Shown here: piece after piece, positions 62,105-64,000 of the stretch | How positions within the stretch are numbered: position 1 is the stretch's first letter | Layout of the letters: the number at the start of each line of letters is the position of its first letter | Assembly: GCA_008000375.1 (NCBI GenBank) | Contig: SMOI01000068.1 | Coordinates: 1-64,000 of the forward strand | Reading direction: 5' to 3' | Length of the DNA stretch: 64,000 nt | Source of the DNA: Poteriospumella lacustris | Lineage: Eukaryota > Sar > Chrysophyceae > Chromulinales > Dinobryaceae | Notes under the pieces: model-generated | The model's input: the letters and a program-made list of their open reading frames with translations, nothing else | Databases searched by the model: none | What the model was told of the DNA's origin: nothing | Position numbers and translations under genes: made by a program

Positions 62105-63898
62105 TCAGACCTCCACCAGATCGTCGATGTTCTGCGCCACGAACCAGTCGCCCTCGTCGCCTTCGTCGCCGTCCGTCGCGCCGCTCGTCGCCTCGTCGCT
62201 GGAGCGCGGGACGGCGACGGCGGCGACGACGGCGGCGGCGGTAGCGGTGGTCTGCGCGGCGCCGGGCGTTCGCTTGCGCCGGTCACCGTCGACGCCGCCG
62301 ACGCGCTGCAGCACCGCGACGGTGCGTGCGACGGCGTCGGCCGCCGCGGCGCCGCGCTGCAGACACAAGGCGCCGAGCGCCTCGAGGGCGGCCCACCACT
62401 GCGCCTCGCAGCGCGTCGCGGCGACGTACGCGACGAGGGCGCCGAAGAGCGCCATGGCGCCCGCGCTCCACAGCAGCGCGAGGTCGCCGAAGCGGCGCAC
62501 GAGGGAGACGCTGAGGACGCCGCCGAGGAAGAAGCCGAGCACGAGGCTCACCATGACGTACGCCTTCCACAGCTCCTCGCGACAGTCGCCCGCCAGCAGC
62601 CGGCCCAGCAGCACGCCCAGGTCCGTCAGCGTGCCCGTCAGGTGCGTCGTGCGGAAGATGTTCGCCGAGTAGCGGCTGCTCAGCGCGTTCTGCATGCCGC
62701 AGGCGGCCGCGGCGAGGCTCAGGAAGTACTCGCGGTGCGCGTGCGCGACGCCCGGCGAGTAGAACGCGAAGAGACACGCCGTCGCCAGCAGCGCCGCCGC
62801 CACGAGGAACAGCGCCCCGTGCGCCACGCCGCGCTGGAAGGCGCGGTGCGGCAGCCAGTAGCCGACGCAGACGCTGCCCGCGAGGAAGGCCAGCACGCAG
62901 GCGCCGTACAGCGCGACGACGGGGCCGTCCTGCTCGGCCAGCGCGGTGCCCGTGCGCGTCACGGCGCCGGTCACGTGCGCGACCGTGACCTGGAAGGAGA
63001 GCAGCGTGCAGCCGTTGATGAGGCCGGCGTTCAGCGCCAGCAGCACCGCGACGAAGATCGTCACGTGGAACTCGAGCGGCGGCCGCTGGTGGAACGGCAG
63101 CGGCGGCGGCGGCGGCGCGTCCTTCGTGATTATGACGATGCTGCCGCTGTCGTCGCTGCCGACGCTGTCGCCGTCGCTGTCGCCGGTGTCGTCGCTGTCG
63201 TCGGCGGCGCCGCGTTCGACGTCGCTGCTGCCCGCGAAGCTGTCGCCGTCGCCGTCGCTGTCGTCGCCGGCCGCCGCGGCCGCTTCGCCGGCGGGTGGCG
63301 GTGTGTTGCAGCGCTCTAACGAGCTCGTCGACGGGTGCGCCGAGCGGAGGCCGCCGCGTTTGCGCCGCCGCGACGAGTGGCTGTCGACGCTGCGCACGCT
63401 GCCGACGCTGCGCACGCTGCGCGTCGAGTGGCGGCGCTCGAAGTGGGCGGCGTGCGGCCCGAGCAGGTGGACGACGTCGGCGGCGTGGAGGTGGTGGCCC
63501 GGCATCACGACGATGGTGCTGACCCCCGGCGACGGCGGCGGAGCGTCGTCCACGAGCGTCGCGTCGCCCATCAGTCCGTCGCTCCACGGCTGCTGCGCCG
63601 CCGCGGGGCCGAGGCCCATCGCGAGCGCTGGCAGATGCTGCAGCCGTGACACGGACGTGTGGATCACGTGCGACCGCGCACTTGTCGGCGGCGCGGGCGG
63701 CGGATGGGCCCGGAGGGAGGAGAAGGCCACGGTGCGATTGCTGTGCGAGTGGAGCAACGCGTCCAAGCCGTGGCCCACAGAATACGACCGCCGGCGATGG
63801 GCTGGACGGGCTGTCGCTGGTGTGCGATCTTCGTCATTTGCTGGCGAAGAGCCGTGGACCGCATCGGCGTCGTGTTTGTAGACGTCGGTCAGCTCCAT
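62105..63898 (-). CDS. DUF1275 (YoaK-like) membrane protein B
   Basis: Single-exon protein of 597 residues. A 270-residue Ser/Asp/Ala-rich N-terminus (for example DSDDTGDSDGDSVGSDDSGS) precedes the same family core as protein A: LLALNAGLINGCTLLSFQVTVAHVTGAVTRTG, FLAGSVCVGYWLPHRAFQRG, GMQNALSSRYSANIFRTTHLTGTLTDLGVLLGRLL and VSLVLGFFLGGVLSVSLV. The family-specific stretch with RTTHLTGTLTD is nearly identical to that of A. The tail is short and ends in an acidic stretch. Only 102 bp of its promoter side lie inside the window. Confidence 0.9.
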   Translation of the reverse strand: MELTDVYKHDADAVHGSSPANDEDRTPATARPAHRRRSYSVGHGLDALLHSHSNRTVAFSSLRAHPPPAPPTSARSHVIHTSVSRLQHLPALAMGLGPAAAQQPWSDGLMGDATLVDDAPPPSPGVSTIVVMPGHHLHAADVVHLLGPHAAHFERRHSTRSVRSVGSVRSVDSHSSRRRKRGGLRSAHPSTSSLERCNTPPPAGEAAAAAGDDSDGDGDSFAGSSDVERGAADDSDDTGDSDGDSVGSDDSGSIVIITKDAPPPPPLPFHQRPPLEFHVTIFVAVLLALNAGLINGCTLLSFQVTVAHVTGAVTRTGTALAEQDGPVVALYGACVLAFLAGSVCVGYWLPHRAFQRGVAHGALFLVAAALLATACLFAFYSPGVAHAHREYFLSLAAAACGMQNALSSRYSANIFRTTHLTGTLTDLGVLLGRLLAGDCREELWKAYVMVSLVLGFFLGGVLSVSLVRRFGDLALLWSAGAMALFGALVAYVAATRCEAQWWAALEALGALCLQRGAAAADAVARTVAVLQRVGGVDGDRRKRTPGAAQTTATAAAVVAAVAVPRSSDEATSGATDGDEGDEGDWFVAQNIDDLVEV

Positions 63899-64000
63899 TT
63901 GCAGTTTTGTTGTGCGAGTCGCTGTCCGGCAACCGACAGGAGCTCGCTGCCGCCTTTGTCGGTGCCTCCTTCATCGTCCTCTTTCGCTGTGATTCTTTGT

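Noticed and set aside
1-64000. CRISPR arrays, operons or prokaryotic mobile elements
   Set aside because: Telomere repeats, spliceosomal introns and eukaryotic gene families show this is nuclear DNA; no regularly spaced repeat array was seen.

Overview
The window is the left end of a nuclear chromosome of a unicellular eukaryote. It opens with a CCCTAA telomeric array. About 30 protein genes follow, many of them split by short GT-AG introns (55-83 bp, with one of 238 bp). The lineage looks like an alga with a red-derived complex plastid, most likely a photosynthetic stramenopile. Two nuclear genes for plastid proteins (enoyl-ACP reductase FabI and the division protein FtsZ) begin with a signal peptide followed by Phe and a basic, Ser/Thr-rich stretch, the usual leader for such plastids. 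A MAK/ICK-type kinase suggests a flagellated stage. The exact taxon cannot be named from the sequence.

Layout. 0-7.4 kb: telomere, an NDK-fold protein, a coiled-coil protein, the complex I subunit NDUFB7, FabI, frataxin, a SPRY protein and an ankyrin protein. 7.4-17.5 kb: three paralogous two-RRM RNA-binding genes with long gene-free flanks and copy A of a 1.1-kb dispersed repeat. 17.5-21.5 kb: a glutathione transferase, an RsmI-type rRNA methyltransferase and a SOUL heme-binding protein. 21.56-26.69 kb: a near-perfect 2 x 2.5 kb palindrome carrying two tail-to-tail LETM1 genes; its outer ends coincide with the two start codons. 27-33.6 kb: a membrane protein, then a gene-poor island with copy B of the dispersed repeat. 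33.6-54.5 kb: a GC-rich block with an Rmp1/NEPRO-like protein, an EamA transporter, a Mrs2/CorA magnesium channel, glutathione synthetase, a bacterial-type L,D-transpeptidase (YkuD) protein, a TEY MAP kinase, FtsZ, a nucleotide-sugar transporter, a sugar porter and an oxidase-cyclopropane synthase fusion. 54.5-64 kb: a GGTAGGC minisatellite, QCR8, a ubiquitin-like/eL41 ribosomal protein fusion, a MAK/ICK kinase, an acidic unknown protein and two convergent DUF1275 membrane proteins.

Most genes are unrelated housekeeping genes. Several serve mitochondria (NDUFB7, QCR8, frataxin, LETM1) or the plastid (FabI, FtsZ); RsmI could serve either organelle. Glutathione synthetase and a glutathione transferase also share the window. 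The main points to follow up are the in-frame fusion of a 74-residue ubiquitin-like protein to eL41, the LETM1 palindrome with two different promoters, the RRM cluster with one intronless copy, and a dispersed repeat with an internal inversion. All gene models come from reading the sequence by eye, without transcripts or database searches.
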